From NCBI GenBank assembly GCA_024114885.1, contig CP099429.1, positions 248,001-312,000 of the forward strand: 64,000 nucleotides of DNA. Reading direction: 5' to 3'. The stretch is from Septoria linicola. Taxonomy: Eukaryota; Ascomycota; Dothideomycetes; Mycosphaerellales; Mycosphaerellaceae. The position numbers were made by a program, and so were the translations under genes. Positions 30,751 to 41,847 of the stretch are shown here, one piece after another (the first letter of the stretch is position 1; every line of letters starts with the position of its first letter). The notes beneath the pieces were generated by a model. The model made no database searches, was not told the DNA's origin, and was given only the letters and a program-made list of their open reading frames with translations.

Positions 30751-32302
30751 CTTCTGAACATCCTCAACGCGATTAGTGTCGCTGTGTACTGGTTCCGAGG
30801 CGGCGTCCAGATTGACGAGTGTTCAAACCTCCCGCCGGCTTGAACACATTCTGTATATCGGCAGTTGTGCTGTCCATTGGTGTACTTTTCGAGGCAGTGA
30901 CTTGCGCGTAGAAGCTTGCGAAGGAATTCCAGGCACTGTTCTGTCTCGATACGCTTCATGATAGCGCGTACATAAAACAAGGTGTCGAGTATGAAGGAGA
31001 GAAAGGATCAGGGCGAATATGCCAAACCAGAAACTAGAGGGAGAAGATACGAGAAGGCTTTCTGCACAGGTTCAAGGCCGCAATGCCCTGTCCCGCGTCG
31101 GCCAACCCTCAAATTGAGGCATCTTGCTTCGGTGTAATCGGATCTCGGAATACGAACAGCGACAGAACTTGAAAGGCTCCTTGCACTTCGACAGGTCCTT
31201 TGAGTCCACAGAGTACCACGCTCGGACAGGCTGTGCAGCTTTGTGATACGCTTCGGGGAAATTCTCCGGTGGATACAGATTTGGGCGCGAGAATATGAGA
31301 TCGTGACTGTCTCGCTCCACTGTGGAAGAAAGGTCCGACGGGACAAGCGATTGTTTCCAGCATCATCGGACGTTGGCGTATATAGTTGATGTTGGGCTGA
31401 TGCGTATATGGTCGAAAGGTCGTGATACGTACATGATCGAAGTGATTGGTGCATATATGATTGAAAATTGATGATGCGTATGTAATGTCGAAAGAGCACG
31501 AACAGAGATGAGGTAGAAGTCGTGGCGGGTGGCAGTGCGTATAGCTTGCGAAGAATGTCAGAGTGTATACTTAGAGAAGGAAAAAGTAGTCGGAGTACCG
31601 AACTGTGGTGGACTGCGGGAGTCAGCTAGTATCAGTATTTTCCAGCTAGAGTCAGTTACATCACTCACCGCATCTTCTAAGCTTCCCAGCGATTGCGTAT
31701 GACCTGTGCGCCCTCCCGTGGCTAGCATCATCATTGGTGAGCAAACACTCGCCAGGATGACCTCCTGCCGGCCACGCGAAGCAATGAAACCGGGTGGAAG
31801 CAGCTATCCGTCGGGTACTGGTATTCAGGCCTGACTTGAAAGTGACTCACGATGGCGGTCGATAGGCGGTGTAAATGTTTGCTGTAATAGAGAAGCATCA
31901 TGCGTCAAGGCAGGTATGCAATGCTGAATGGCTGTCCAATGATGGGAGTCGAGCATGAGGGGAGCTGAGCGGTCTGCGATGGAGATCCTGGCTGCCTCGC
32001 CACCTAGAGACGTACTGCCTGAAGTCATGGCTGCGGAAGAGCCGCCGGTCCGGATGCTACGATTCTGGGGGGGTCGAGCGGAGTGAGCGGCGAGGCAGCT
32101 TTGAGCTGAACGTCCTTGTGGGTCGTGCGAGCCCATTGCTATGCTGTCAGTCGTGGTGCTTCGTCTCGCCAAGTCCTGCACGTGGTCTCGTCGTCCTGGC
32201 GCATTTCATCATTGAACGTCAAGAAAACTTTGGGCATATCTATACAGTCAGTGCATTCTACACTTTTCGCAGGCCACCGCTCCATGCTCCACCGCTTGTG
32301 AT
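30751..32302. other. unassigned stretch with degenerate repeats and possible small exons
   Basis: About 1.55 kb. Minus-strand open pieces (for example 32136-31851, ending at a good GTGAGT donor, and 31320-31072) look partly protein-like, but I could not join them into a convincing gene. A small degenerate tandem repeat lies at 31398-31494. Confidence 0.35.
31398..31494. repeat. four degenerate ~24-bp tandem repeats
   Basis: Four consecutive units based on TGATGCGTATATGATCGAAA, each about 22-25 bases and differing at several sites. Looks like an old minisatellite rather than a coding repeat. Confidence 0.6.
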
Positions 32303-33184
32303 TTACCGGCCCTTCTTCACCCAATCCTGTACAGATTCCCGCACGCCCTGCACCTTCTCCTCGGCCATCGCGAGACCCATTTGGCTGTGTGCTTTTCCTG
32401 TCTCAATAAAATGCCTGATGCCGTCCCTCGCTCTGATATGATTGTCTGCCACGACTGGGAACTTCTTCTCGTATTGCCATACCAGATTGCCCACATTCTC
32501 TGTCGTTCGTGGAATTACATAGTTGGCCGTGACGGTTCCAGTAATTATAGGCGTGACAAAGCGCAGGAGAATATTTCGGTTTCGCGACACGATGCTGCCT
32601 GCCATTGCTGCCACGAGCACGTAGATGCCACCAGGCAGCAACTTTTCGTTGCTCTCTTTGGGAGGCGCGAGGGACGCGACTGTGGAGGTGAAGCTGTGTT
32701 CGGCGCTCATGAAGCGCGTCATACCGTTGTTGACTGCATCCTCGGCGCGCACTGCGTAGTCGTGCGCTGCGAGACGTCCTGATCGGATCTGCGCGGCGAG
32801 TTTGTCGGTCGGCGTTGGTCGTCGAGTGATTGAGGATTGTTCCTGCTGTTGCTCCTGTTCCTGCGGTTTTGTGGTGATTCCTGAAGCTGGCGGAGGAGTC
32901 GTGTTGGCGATTTCGCGCGGTGATGGCTCGTCGTAGTCGTAGATGCTCTTTTTCCGGCGCTTTAAACGTGTTAGTGTCCCATCAGCCTATCTATATCGCA
33001 AAGACATACAATCTCCTTGACAGGATCTGCCACAGGCTCCTCTGCGAATGCGCTTTGTTTGGGGAGCACCACCAGTCCAGCTACAAGCCCACCAAGTGGC
33101 AGAAGATGCTGTTCTTGGTCAGTTGTTAGTCGCACAACCACGCGACGCATATCTACTGACCTGCCGTAGCACAGGGGCGGCCAT
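32303..33184 (-). CDS. MICOS complex subunit of the MIC26/MIC27 (apolipoprotein O-like) type
   Basis: Three exons, 33184-33161, 33108-33010 and 32959-32303, with introns 33109-33160 (GTCAGT..AACAG) and 32960-33009 (GTATGT..AAAG, branch CACTAACAC), give 259 residues. The N-terminus is short and hydrophobic (MAAPVLRQ, then LLPLGGLVAGLVVLP), as for a mitochondrial import signal. A Gln/Glu-rich linker follows, then LLPGGIYVLVAAMAGSIVSR and FVTPIITGTVTANYVIP, the two membrane segments of the family, and an amphipathic end. The complex shapes cristae junctions in the mitochondrial inner membrane. It is divergent to OCT1, starts 201 bases apart, so the two share one promoter. Confidence 0.8.
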
Positions 33185-33384
33185 TGTGAAAGTATCGGTA
33201 GTTCAATGGCTAACCTCTTCTCTTTCCACTGCTCAACACGTCGACTTCACGTCCAACTCTCGTCCGTCTCCCGAAGCTTCCCGCAGCTCGGGAAGTGTCT
33301 TGGCACGACATCATGCTTCATGCATGTGCCTCGACTCGAACTGCTGCTCTTCCTTCTTGCACTACACTACACACGTGCACCGCC

Positions 33385-35799
33385 ATGAACCGGGTGGCAC
33401 GGCAGTGGACATGTCCATCATGTTCGCTGCAAACTACAACACGCCGGAGTCTGGTCACCTCCAATCGCGCCAAAGGAGCTGCCGCCGCCACAGCAGTAGT
33501 AGCCGAGGACTATCGACCAGTTTCCAAGGCGAATCCATCCATTGCTCACGATGACCGGACGCTGCGAAAAGTCTTTGATTCGTCCGACTTCTGGAAAGAA
33601 TTCTCTTCCAAGCAGAAGTATCACAATGGCAAGAACAAAAGTGCTGGCCTCTTCCAAAACCGATATCTATACGAGCCTGCCGGATTCGAACGATGGGCGA
33701 ACAACGTCCTCCAAAAGTGTCAGAGGATCGTCGCGAGAGTGTTGCAGTACGACAGTGTCGAGCAATACAAGCGCATCACTCGCGACATGGACAGGCTGAG
33801 TGATCTGCTGTGTCGTGTGATCGATCTGAGCGACTTTATCCGCTCCGTCCATCCGGACCGCAAGATACAAGTCGCTGCCAGTCAGGCGTATGCAATGATG
33901 TTCCAGTATATGAACATTTTGAACACGACGAGAGGGCTGGACACACAGCTAAAGAAGGCTGCAGCGATCCCAGAAGTGTGGGATTCATGGACGCAGGAAG
34001 AGAAGACTGTCGCAGACATCCTGATCCGGGACTTTGCGAAGAGTGCAATAGAATTGCCTGAAGAGCAAAGGCAGGCCTTTGTGGACATCTCAGACGAGAT
34101 TGCTGTGGTCGGGAATGAGTTCGTGGACAACATCTCTGCCCAGAAGCCTCTTTTGTCGTTGGAAAGTAGTCGTATGAAGGGCATGGATCCAATGTTCGTA
34201 AGGCAGTTAACCAAATGGGGGAGAGTGAATCTACCAACAGAAGGCATGCCCGCGACACTAGCCTTGAGGACGGTCGAGGATGAAGACACACGACAGGAGA
34301 TTTACATGGCGAACAGAACTTCATCGACAGAGAATTTGCAACGACTGGAGCGCCTACTGAAGAAGCGCGCAGAATTGGCGAAGCTATCCGAGTATGAGAG
34401 CTTTGCGCATATGACGCTTACTGACAAGATGGCAAAGTCACCCGAAGCTGTCACATCATTCCTGGACGGTCTGGCACAAGTCAATGCGCCACGAGTGCGA
34501 GAAGAGCTGCAAGAACTGCTTGAGCTAAAGAAGGGAGATGCGCGACAGTATGTCGAGAAGCTGAATTCCTGGGATCGCGACTACTACACCGCTCAGCTGC
34601 TGCAATCTATGCGCTCCAAAGCACGAACGCCTGACGTGCTCAGCGCTTACTTCTCCCTCGGCACGGTCTTTCAGGGTCTCTCCCGGCTCTTCCATCGATT
34701 GTACGGCATCCGTCTTGTCCCACACGAAACGCTCCCTGGCGAGACGTGGAATAGCGATGTGCGCCGCCTGGATGTGATTGACGACAACGAGGGCCACATT
34801 GCTGTCATCTATTGCGATCTGTTCGAGCGACCTGGGAAGTCGCCCAATCCAGCACACTTCACGCTTCGCTGCTCTCGCCGCATCTCTGGAGAGGAGATGC
34901 ACGAAGCAGCCGAGAGTACTTCGCAGCCTGACTCCCCCTTCGCAACTGCACAGGAAGCTGTCAATGACGGTCTCGCTACGAACTTCAACCCTCGCGACAA
35001 CAATGCGCTGTACCAACTGCCTACCATCGCGCTGATCTGCGACTTCTCTCTGCCCCAATCTAATGGCATGACTTCGAAACAACGTCCAGCACTCCTCACC
35101 TTTCGCGAGCTTACCACTCTCTTCCACGAAATGGGCCATGCTTTGCACTCCATCTGTGGACGCACAGCACTACAGAACGTCTCGGGAACCCGCTGCGCCA
35201 CTGACTTTGCCGAATTACCTTCCGTCCTCATGGAGAACTTTGCCTCTGCACCTGAAGTCCTAGCACTCTACGCTCGCCACTGGGAGACCAATGCCCCACT
35301 CGATCCAGCGCGTATCCTCGAGAGAGTCCAGATCGACCGCAGAATGCAAGGCGCCGAAACAGAATCTCAAATCTTGTTGGGAATGCTCGACCAAGAGTAC
35401 CACTCCTCGGCTCCACTGTCCTGGTCTCGCCACGATGGCAGTGAGTCAACAGCGTTGTACCACAACGTCTGGTCGCGCTACTCCGCTGTTCCAGAACCTC
35501 GAGGGACATCTTGGCAAGGCTTCTTTGGACATCTCTTCGGCTATGGAGCAACGTACTACTCTTACCTGTTCGACCGGGCTATCGCTGGAAAGATCTGGAG
35601 AGATGTGTTCCAGCGGCAGCCCGGCGATGCAGTAAATCCTGAGAAGGGTCATTTATTTAGAGAAGAGATGTTGAGGTGGGGTGGTGGAAGAGACGGATGG
35701 CAATGTGTTGCTGGCGCGTTGCAAGATAAGACTGGCGTGCTTGCGGAAGGAGGGAAGGGAGCTATGGAGAGGGTAGGCAAGTGGGGTGTGCATAATTGA
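33385..35799 (+). CDS. OCT1: mitochondrial intermediate (octapeptidyl) peptidase
   Basis: Intronless, 804 residues from ATG 33385; an in-frame ATG at 33313 would add 24 residues. The N-terminus is an Arg/Ser/Thr-rich matrix-targeting sequence (MNRVARQWTCPSCSLQ, then TTTRRSL). M3 family metallopeptidase: zinc site FHEMGHALHS near residue 580 with the third ligand in MENFASAPEVL, plus NLPTEGMPATL, YCDLFERPGKSPNPAHFT and ATYYSYLFDRAIAGKIW. It removes an octapeptide from precursors already cut by the matrix processing peptidase. Full length compares well with fungal homologues. Kozak context at 33385 is good. Confidence 0.92.
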   Translation: MNRVARQWTCPSCSLQTTTRRSLVTSNRAKGAAAATAVVAEDYRPVSKANPSIAHDDRTLRKVFDSSDFWKEFSSKQKYHNGKNKSAGLFQNRYLYEPAGFERWANNVLQKCQRIVARVLQYDSVEQYKRITRDMDRLSDLLCRVIDLSDFIRSVHPDRKIQVAASQAYAMMFQYMNILNTTRGLDTQLKKAAAIPEVWDSWTQEEKTVADILIRDFAKSAIELPEEQRQAFVDISDEIAVVGNEFVDNISAQKPLLSLESSRMKGMDPMFVRQLTKWGRVNLPTEGMPATLALRTVEDEDTRQEIYMANRTSSTENLQRLERLLKKRAELAKLSEYESFAHMTLTDKMAKSPEAVTSFLDGLAQVNAPRVREELQELLELKKGDARQYVEKLNSWDRDYYTAQLLQSMRSKARTPDVLSAYFSLGTVFQGLSRLFHRLYGIRLVPHETLPGETWNSDVRRLDVIDDNEGHIAVIYCDLFERPGKSPNPAHFTLRCSRRISGEEMHEAAESTSQPDSPFATAQEAVNDGLATNFNPRDNNALYQLPTIALICDFSLPQSNGMTSKQRPALLTFRELTTLFHEMGHALHSICGRTALQNVSGTRCATDFAELPSVLMENFASAPEVLALYARHWETNAPLDPARILERVQIDRRMQGAETESQILLGMLDQEYHSSAPLSWSRHDGSESTALYHNVWSRYSAVPEPRGTSWQGFFGHLFGYGATYYSYLFDRAIAGKIWRDVFQRQPGDAVNPEKGHLFREEMLRWGGGRDGWQCVAGALQDKTGVLAEGGKGAMERVGKWGVHN

Positions 35800-36356
35800 G
35801 TGCTGCATAACGAAGAAGATGTACAAATAGATGTGTAGATGTAGATGATGATGTACAGCGGAATGAAAGTGTGTTGATATGCAGTTGCCCTCTCGCGACA
35901 GACAACACAGAAGCAGGCGCACCCTAGCGCTTGTCAACTGCGCTTACAAGGATCTTGCTAAGCTCAAGCTAGGCCGCTCATCCTGTGCGCCTGCTGTGCA
36001 ACACCGCTTGCTCGAGCTACATCCTACGCGCAGCAAAGATACAGCTCCACCACTTGCGGTGGCGACCAGCAGCTCTGCGATGCCCTGCAAGCTGTGCGAA
36101 AAGACTTTGCTTGCATTATCAGCCGAGGTGTTCTGGCTCCAGGCGAGCTGACTGCGGACAGCCATTCACGACGCCACCATGCGGTGATGCGGATGGAAGT
36201 TGGGAGCGCCGGTCTCGAGGTCGTGAGTCCCCGCTGGAACTCTGCCATACCTCTCTCCCAGTCTAGCTCGTCCACTCACTGACAGCAAGTCCGACGACTA
36301 GACAACTTTGCATCAGCGACGCGCGACGGCAACTGTCGAAATATTGGGTTTCCATA
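35800..36356. other. intergenic
   Basis: About 560 bases; OCT1 3' UTR and promoter of the CorA-like gene. No gene recognised. Confidence 0.4.
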
Positions 36357-38025
36357 ATGGCCACAAGTCAGGCTCTTCTGCCTCCCTCTATCACTCTCAC
36401 TCCTCCTCCTGCGGGACTTCTATCCCAAACAGCTCCGGTTGATGTTGCTGCGACTCAGCAGTGTGATTTCGACAACGTTGGGCCAGATAATGATTGGGAA
36501 CCTGAGGCGACAAAGTACTACCATGAGTGGAATAGAGAAGTTGAGAAGAAGCAGTCTCCTGCCGCATGGCGTGCTATTGAGGATTCTCTTCGAGGGCGAT
36601 CGACGTCCGCCTATATGTGCTATCCGGGAAGTGGTACGCCGAAGACATTGAGTAAGCCGTCAGAGCTGAAATCATTCAGCTATACAAGAGACCTGAACGT
36701 GTTCGTCATCGATTCAATCAACATGCGCTGGATCTGTTACCTCTGCTCGAAATTTAAACTCACGTACGACAATGTGCTGCCAAGCCCATAACAAAGTCAT
36801 GGAAGTCGCTTTCTCAACGGCGGATATCGTTACGAAGTCAATGGAAGGCAGCAGTCGGTCGTCGCAAGACTGTGCATTGGACATCTCAAATAAAATGATT
36901 GTAAGCATCATAGAACTTGAGATTCTGAAGCTCGCTAAGGCTCTCAGTCATACGTCTAGTGGACCCGGTCCCGAACTGGGAACCTCTCGCGGCAGAACGG
37001 AATCGTGAGTTACACATTGGGAAGACACAGTTTCCACGTTTGCAGATTGACGGCTGTGCGGATGACCCGTATTCCCTCTGGGATCATATGAATATGTTCT
37101 TTCGTGAGGGAAATGATGTCGGCGTTCTACTCTCCCTCATCAAGCGGCTGCATGACGAAGAGACTCTCAACCGTGAGTTGGAGGCGTCAACGACTTATCT
37201 CAAGTTCCCACTCTCGGCAGCAAACAAGGCCTTCCCTGTGCTCCTAGCTTTGTACACTGTGCATGAGAATGCTGGCATACTTGGTGGCAAGGTCGAGGAG
37301 TTGGCGCAACACGATTCTGACCAGATTTCATCAGAACAGCTCCGCCGTCTACGAGACTACCGCGAACGAATTGTCCACATGCAGAGTACTCTGGTGAAGT
37401 TGCAACGCTATCAAGGCTTGCGCTGCACGGGGCCGACCTGGGATGAGCTCGAAGTCCTGAGTCAAGATACTACTGGGGAAAGGGGCCATGCCCGTGGACG
37501 AAGTGCTCCTCCAGAGACCACGAGTTTCCTGGACGTCGACCTAGACCCAAACTCAACAATCAGCGCGATAAGGGCTCATTCCATCATGTTATCAGCGGCC
37601 GTCCCCAGCAAAGTCCAGCTCGAAACACCATCAATCCTTGCCCGGGCACTCAAGCTCGAACGTGAGCACTATGAGCATGTTGAGAAGAGATTTGACATGG
37701 TCGAACCGCCGTCAGGAACCTTCGGCAAGATCTAGACGGTATCGGCCAGACAATCATCGCCCAAATTCTGAAATTCTCCTCGCAGGCCACGGCTCTGACC
37801 TCGCAGGCCACGACTCTGACCTACTTGGTCGTCGTCTATTTGCCTCTGACGCTCACCGTAAGCATCTTCGGTATGGACATTGCAGAGATATCAGGAGCAG
37901 AACTTTCTTTCTGGGTGGTCGTGTTGACATTCTTCATTCTTCTGCTCATCACGGCCTTGTCTATTCTGGTGTGTACTGCGATTCGATCTGCCGGCGCGAG
38001 TGAAAGATCTTTTCTTGAAGCCTAG
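36357..38025 (+). CDS. CorA-like divalent cation transporter family protein, exon structure partly unresolved
   Basis: The C-terminal third is clear: a coding block up to 37661, a 68-nt intron 37662-37729 (GTGAGC..GCAAG) that restores the frame, then an exon to the stop at 38023-38025. It contains TLTYLVVVYLPLTLTVSIFGMD, the first membrane helix ending in FGMD where CorA transporters have GMN, and a second helix (FWVVVLTFFILLLITALSIL). The block 36960-37661 is a long alpha-helical cytoplasmic domain. The first exon starts at ATG 36357 and is open to about 36790; between 36780 and 36960 one or two introns are needed but I could not fix their ends. Tandem 21-bp repeats at 37780-37821 encode SQATALT/SQATTLT. 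Whether it transports Mg2+ is uncertain given GMD. Confidence 0.55.
37780..37821 (+). repeat. two 21-bp direct repeats inside the CorA-like gene
   Basis: Two adjacent 21-base units differing at one position, coding for SQATALT and SQATTLT just before the first membrane helix. In-frame duplication. Confidence 0.8.
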
Positions 38026-38490
38026 TGACCGATCATCCACCGGATCCCAACAACAGTAGCATCTTCCCGGGAAGTCTCACGGTGGCGGTTGAGGCCACTA
38101 AAGTCGCTCCTAGCCAAGTCCGTGAGCCTATTGACACACCATATGAAGGTGATACAACGACATTCGGCTTCAATGCTAGATGGGTCATCGCGCGGAAAGT
38201 CGAGACAACTCTGCTTCGTCTTCGACGCCAGCGGTGAATCTCGATTCTCTATTCGTGGCATGCGTGATCGGAGCCTTTTCGATGAACCATACGAGGCTGC
38301 GTGCAGACCATTTGCTATGTCCAGGACTGTCTTATCATGGTACGATAGGTTTTGTTGGAGTAAGCTAGGAGACGTTCCAGGCAAGGAACGAAAACTGGAA
38401 ATGAAGAACGAGATAGTATCGCAGCACTCTATGCTCTATCTGTTCCATCACATTCACAGCTTCCACGCCACGTGGTACCCATCATAATCA
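38026..38490. other. intergenic, convergent 3' ends
   Basis: About 465 bases between the CorA-like and histidine-kinase stops. Open frames here look like chance. Confidence 0.4.
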
Positions 38491-41400
38491 TCATGCACCA
38501 TGCCCACTGCTACCATTACTCATCCTCTTCTTCTTCTTTTCCACCCTGACCTTTTCAATCGCAGCTAACAAATCGCTCATGTGAAAAGGTTTCGTCACCA
38601 CTAAATCCATCCCTGCATCTAGCGCAGCAGCCTGCTGTTCTGCGCGAGCGTTCGCCGTGACTCCCAAGATCGGCAAACTCCCAATGTTCTGATAATGTGC
38701 GTCTGTTTCACGCGATCGGATAGCGCGCGTGCATTCCAGCCCTCCCATTACGGGCATCTCTATGTCCATGAGGATGACATCGAAGGACGAAGCCGTCGTA
38801 GTGACGGGGGTATATATTGCATCCAGGGCTTCTACGCCGTGGTTCGCTACAGTGACCTTGAACCCGGCGTGCAGGAGTTGTTTACGCATGACCTTCTGGT
38901 TTATCAAATTGTCTTCGACGACAAGAATGGATAGTTGTGCAGAAGTATTCGCGTCGGCTACAGCAGTGTCTTTGATGACCGGCAGCGGCTTTGCTGCGAC
39001 TGCAGGACTGTCACGCACAGGGCTGAGCTCTGTCCAAACTTCGTCGACCGATACCTGTCGAGCTTTGACGTAGTTCTGTTCGCTGGTAAGATGTCGCTGT
39101 TCTGCTGGCGGCGGCTCGCATCTTGCTGCTTGGACATAAAACGCGAAAGTAGAGCCCTGCCCAGCGCGTGATGCGACACCTATTTGGCCGCCCAGTTTGG
39201 CACACAGCTCTTTCGAGATCCACAAGCCAAGGCCTGAGCCTCCATATTGTGCATATGTTTTCGGCGATGCTTGTTGGAAACGCTGAAACAACTTGTCAAG
39301 TTCTTCCTGCAAGATTCCCGGGCCGCTATCTCTTATCGAGACCAAAAGATAGACACTTTCGGGTAACGTAACTGCAGGCTCCACGCTGTAGGACACTGCG
39401 CTCGGCACTATTGATGCCCTCCTTGCTGCAAAAGGCGCAAAATTCACGCCGACGTCTTCGGCATCTGGCCGCGTGGTACTAGCATCTAACGTGATGGTGA
39501 TCTTTCGGGAGCTATCTTGCTTGGTGAACTTTATTGCATTATTCAAAAGGTTCACCAGCACTTGCAGGAAGCGGGTCGGGTCCAGCATGACCCATTTCAC
39601 TGCCAGCTCGGTGTATGAGGGACCTATGAGGTAGCCCAACTCCACGTCGCTCCGTTTGACCTCTGTCTTGAACATCTTCAACGCCTGTTTGAGGACCCCT
39701 GTTGGCTGGACCGGGCTAGGAGACGTAAGCAGCATCCCGGAGTCCAGTTTACTAAATGTGAGAACATCGTCGATGATACGCTTTTGATGGCGGGCGCAAG
39801 ACATGATAGTCTCAATGCTGTCAAGGACGGCAGCTGCTGTCTGTCTCGAGACCACGAGTTGATCTTCATGCTTGTGCAGGAGATCGCACATGGTCGAGTT
39901 CAGGTCATCAGCACATAGAGTAATTGCGGCCAGAGGGTTGCGAGCTTCGTGGCTTGTGGTGTCCATGAACGTCTCTTGCTGTCGCCGACGTTCGTTCTGC
40001 TCCCGGAACCGGCGTTCTTGGAAACCTTCCATCCACTTTTGACGAGAAATATCAACCAAACATCCAAAGACGCAGGTGATGTTCTCAGCCCGGAGGTCTA
40101 TGCTTTCGTCGCGTAAGGCATAAGCCGTAATCAGAACCCAGGTCTCACCTTCCAGTCTTTCGCCAGCATACGTCTCGTTGGTCTTAAATGGTCGATCGAG
40201 TCTGCACTCGAAGTGGATTTCCTCGCCATGGAAAAGCTTCTGCCACTCCTGCGAGAACGCGTCACGATCAGCTTCCACCAATGCGTTCGACATAGCCATT
40301 CCCTTGTGAGCAGATTCCGGTGCATAGCCAGTCAGTGCTATCCAGCATTGGTTGGCGTACAAAAGAGTGCCGCTAGTATCGAACTCGAAAATACCGATGG
40401 GGGCTAGATCGGCCATAGAGCGAAATCGCAGCTCACTCAATTGTGCCTCGTGTTCAGTAGCTGCTAGCTTCTCGACCAATCGTATGCGATCCTTCGCAGC
40501 CAATCGAGCAACCGCCCTAGCCCTTTTGGCTTCTTCCTCCGCCGTAACAATAGAGGACAGACTGGTCGTCAGCTGGTGATGAAAGATCCGGATGAATCTC
40601 TTATAATCGTCATCGTACGGACGGCGAGGGTTCAGACCCAGGAGCAGAAATCCACTCCGATGCTCTTGGAAGCTCGACCAGATTGGGAGCAAGATGACAC
40701 TGTTGCACTGCTCTTGGTCCCACACTCTGGACTTGGCAGCTTTGAACAAGGTAGGAGCCATGTCGGAAGCCGTCAGCACTTGAATCGTCTTTGCACTCAT
40801 CGCCGAACGGAATGTTGGGGTCAGAAGCTCACACCCGGTATCCATGTCTACTACAGTAGGTAGCGACTCTGCTAGGGACGCACGATAGACGCCCTCGAGG
40901 GTCCACTCGGTTCCCGCAAACATAGATGGATCTTGAGAGACGGAGCTCAGGTCGTCATGATCGTCGCTGCTGGTTACAGCCGTGATAGGTGGCATGCGGG
41001 GGTTGGTGGCAGAAGAAGACGCAGGCCCGTACATGGCAACGAATGGAGCTTCGAACGGGTTGTCCTCTAGAGCTCGTATCACTTGACCCCAGAAGTCGTT
41101 GACATTGGCCGAGAGGGCGGTATACTGATCCAAGCTCTGCAGTGTTTCCATTCGTCTGTTGTTCAGCATCTCTTGCGTGACCTCTGTGGCTGAGTTGTAG
41201 TATCCCAGGTTCCCACCCGGACCAGGGATAGGCAGAACTTCCCAGCTGGCCCACAACTCTTCCAGGTAGCCCTCACGTGCCACAAAGAATTGCGCGCGTT
41301 CTCCAGCTGAAGGCTTGCCCGTCTGGTCTGCATGATCGTAGGCATGTCCAAAAGGCGCATCCACGAGCTCCGGCCACACCTCATTGACAGGGCTACCAAG

Positions 41401-41847
41401 AGCCCCAGGATGTCGATGGGCAGCAATGTGCACGTAGGTCTCGTTGTATATCGCCAGTCTTTGTGGGCCCCACCACAAACACGCAGCGCGATTATCTGCT
41501 AGCATCATGTTGGCGAAACGTCGCAGCGCGGTCGGCCACTGCGACATTGGGCCCAAGGCGGTGTTAGCCCAGTCGTGTTGTCGTATGAACCTGACATGGT
41601 CGGAAATCTCCAGACCGGGGGGCAATTCCTCCTGCGTGACATCGAAGGGGCCACTGGGCGATGTGTCGATGTGACTGGGTATAGCAGTTTGCTTCGGCTG
41701 CTCTGGCTCAGATATATGGAGCTGCTCTACAGCATCCTCGACCGTGGTGGTCTGAGGGCCGTCTAACAACAGCCTCGCGCGTTGGTGAAGTGTCTCCTCT
41801 AGCCATTGGGCATCATGTTCTTTCAGGTATTGATATATGGTGTCCAT
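38491..41847 (-). CDS. hybrid sensor histidine kinase / response regulator
   Basis: Intronless, 1118 residues from ATG 41847. Order: N-terminal region with a PAS-like segment (DWANTALGPMSQWP, CLWWGPQRLAIYNETY), a GAF-like middle, a PAS domain (SMADLAPIGIFEFDTSGTLL), the dimerisation domain with phosphorylatable His in TSHEARNPLAA near residue 634, and the ATPase domain with NLLNNAIKFT, DSGPGI and GGSGLGLWISKEL. The C-terminal receiver domain has ILVVEDNLINQKVMRKQL, the phospho-acceptor Asp in DVILMDIEMPVMGGLE near residue 1026 and the conserved Lys in VVTKPF. It would autophosphorylate and pass phosphate through a histidine phosphotransfer protein to nuclear regulators. No membrane segment, so a cytosolic sensor. 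The ligand is unknown. Confidence 0.9.
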   Translation of the reverse strand: MDTIYQYLKEHDAQWLEETLHQRARLLLDGPQTTTVEDAVEQLHISEPEQPKQTAIPSHIDTSPSGPFDVTQEELPPGLEISDHVRFIRQHDWANTALGPMSQWPTALRRFANMMLADNRAACLWWGPQRLAIYNETYVHIAAHRHPGALGSPVNEVWPELVDAPFGHAYDHADQTGKPSAGERAQFFVAREGYLEELWASWEVLPIPGPGGNLGYYNSATEVTQEMLNNRRMETLQSLDQYTALSANVNDFWGQVIRALEDNPFEAPFVAMYGPASSSATNPRMPPITAVTSSDDHDDLSSVSQDPSMFAGTEWTLEGVYRASLAESLPTVVDMDTGCELLTPTFRSAMSAKTIQVLTASDMAPTLFKAAKSRVWDQEQCNSVILLPIWSSFQEHRSGFLLLGLNPRRPYDDDYKRFIRIFHHQLTTSLSSIVTAEEEAKRARAVARLAAKDRIRLVEKLAATEHEAQLSELRFRSMADLAPIGIFEFDTSGTLLYANQCWIALTGYAPESAHKGMAMSNALVEADRDAFSQEWQKLFHGEEIHFECRLDRPFKTNETYAGERLEGETWVLITAYALRDESIDLRAENITCVFGCLVDISRQKWMEGFQERRFREQNERRRQQETFMDTTSHEARNPLAAITLCADDLNSTMCDLLHKHEDQLVVSRQTAAAVLDSIETIMSCARHQKRIIDDVLTFSKLDSGMLLTSPSPVQPTGVLKQALKMFKTEVKRSDVELGYLIGPSYTELAVKWVMLDPTRFLQVLVNLLNNAIKFTKQDSSRKITITLDASTTRPDAEDVGVNFAPFAARRASIVPSAVSYSVEPAVTLPESVYLLVSIRDSGPGILQEELDKLFQRFQQASPKTYAQYGGSGLGLWISKELCAKLGGQIGVASRAGQGSTFAFYVQAARCEPPPAEQRHLTSEQNYVKARQVSVDEVWTELSPVRDSPAVAAKPLPVIKDTAVADANTSAQLSILVVEDNLINQKVMRKQLLHAGFKVTVANHGVEALDAIYTPVTTTASSFDVILMDIEMPVMGGLECTRAIRSRETDAHYQNIGSLPILGVTANARAEQQAAALDAGMDLVVTKPFHMSDLLAAIEKVRVEKKKKRMSNGSSGHGA

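Noticed and set aside
31008..31499. 163-codon minus-strand frame over the minisatellite
   Set aside because: It is open mainly because the degenerate repeat lacks stops; the peptide shows no family features.
37700..37740. Apparent frameshift in the CorA-like gene
   Set aside because: A 68-nt intron 37662-37729 with GT..AG ends restores the frame, so it is not a lesion.
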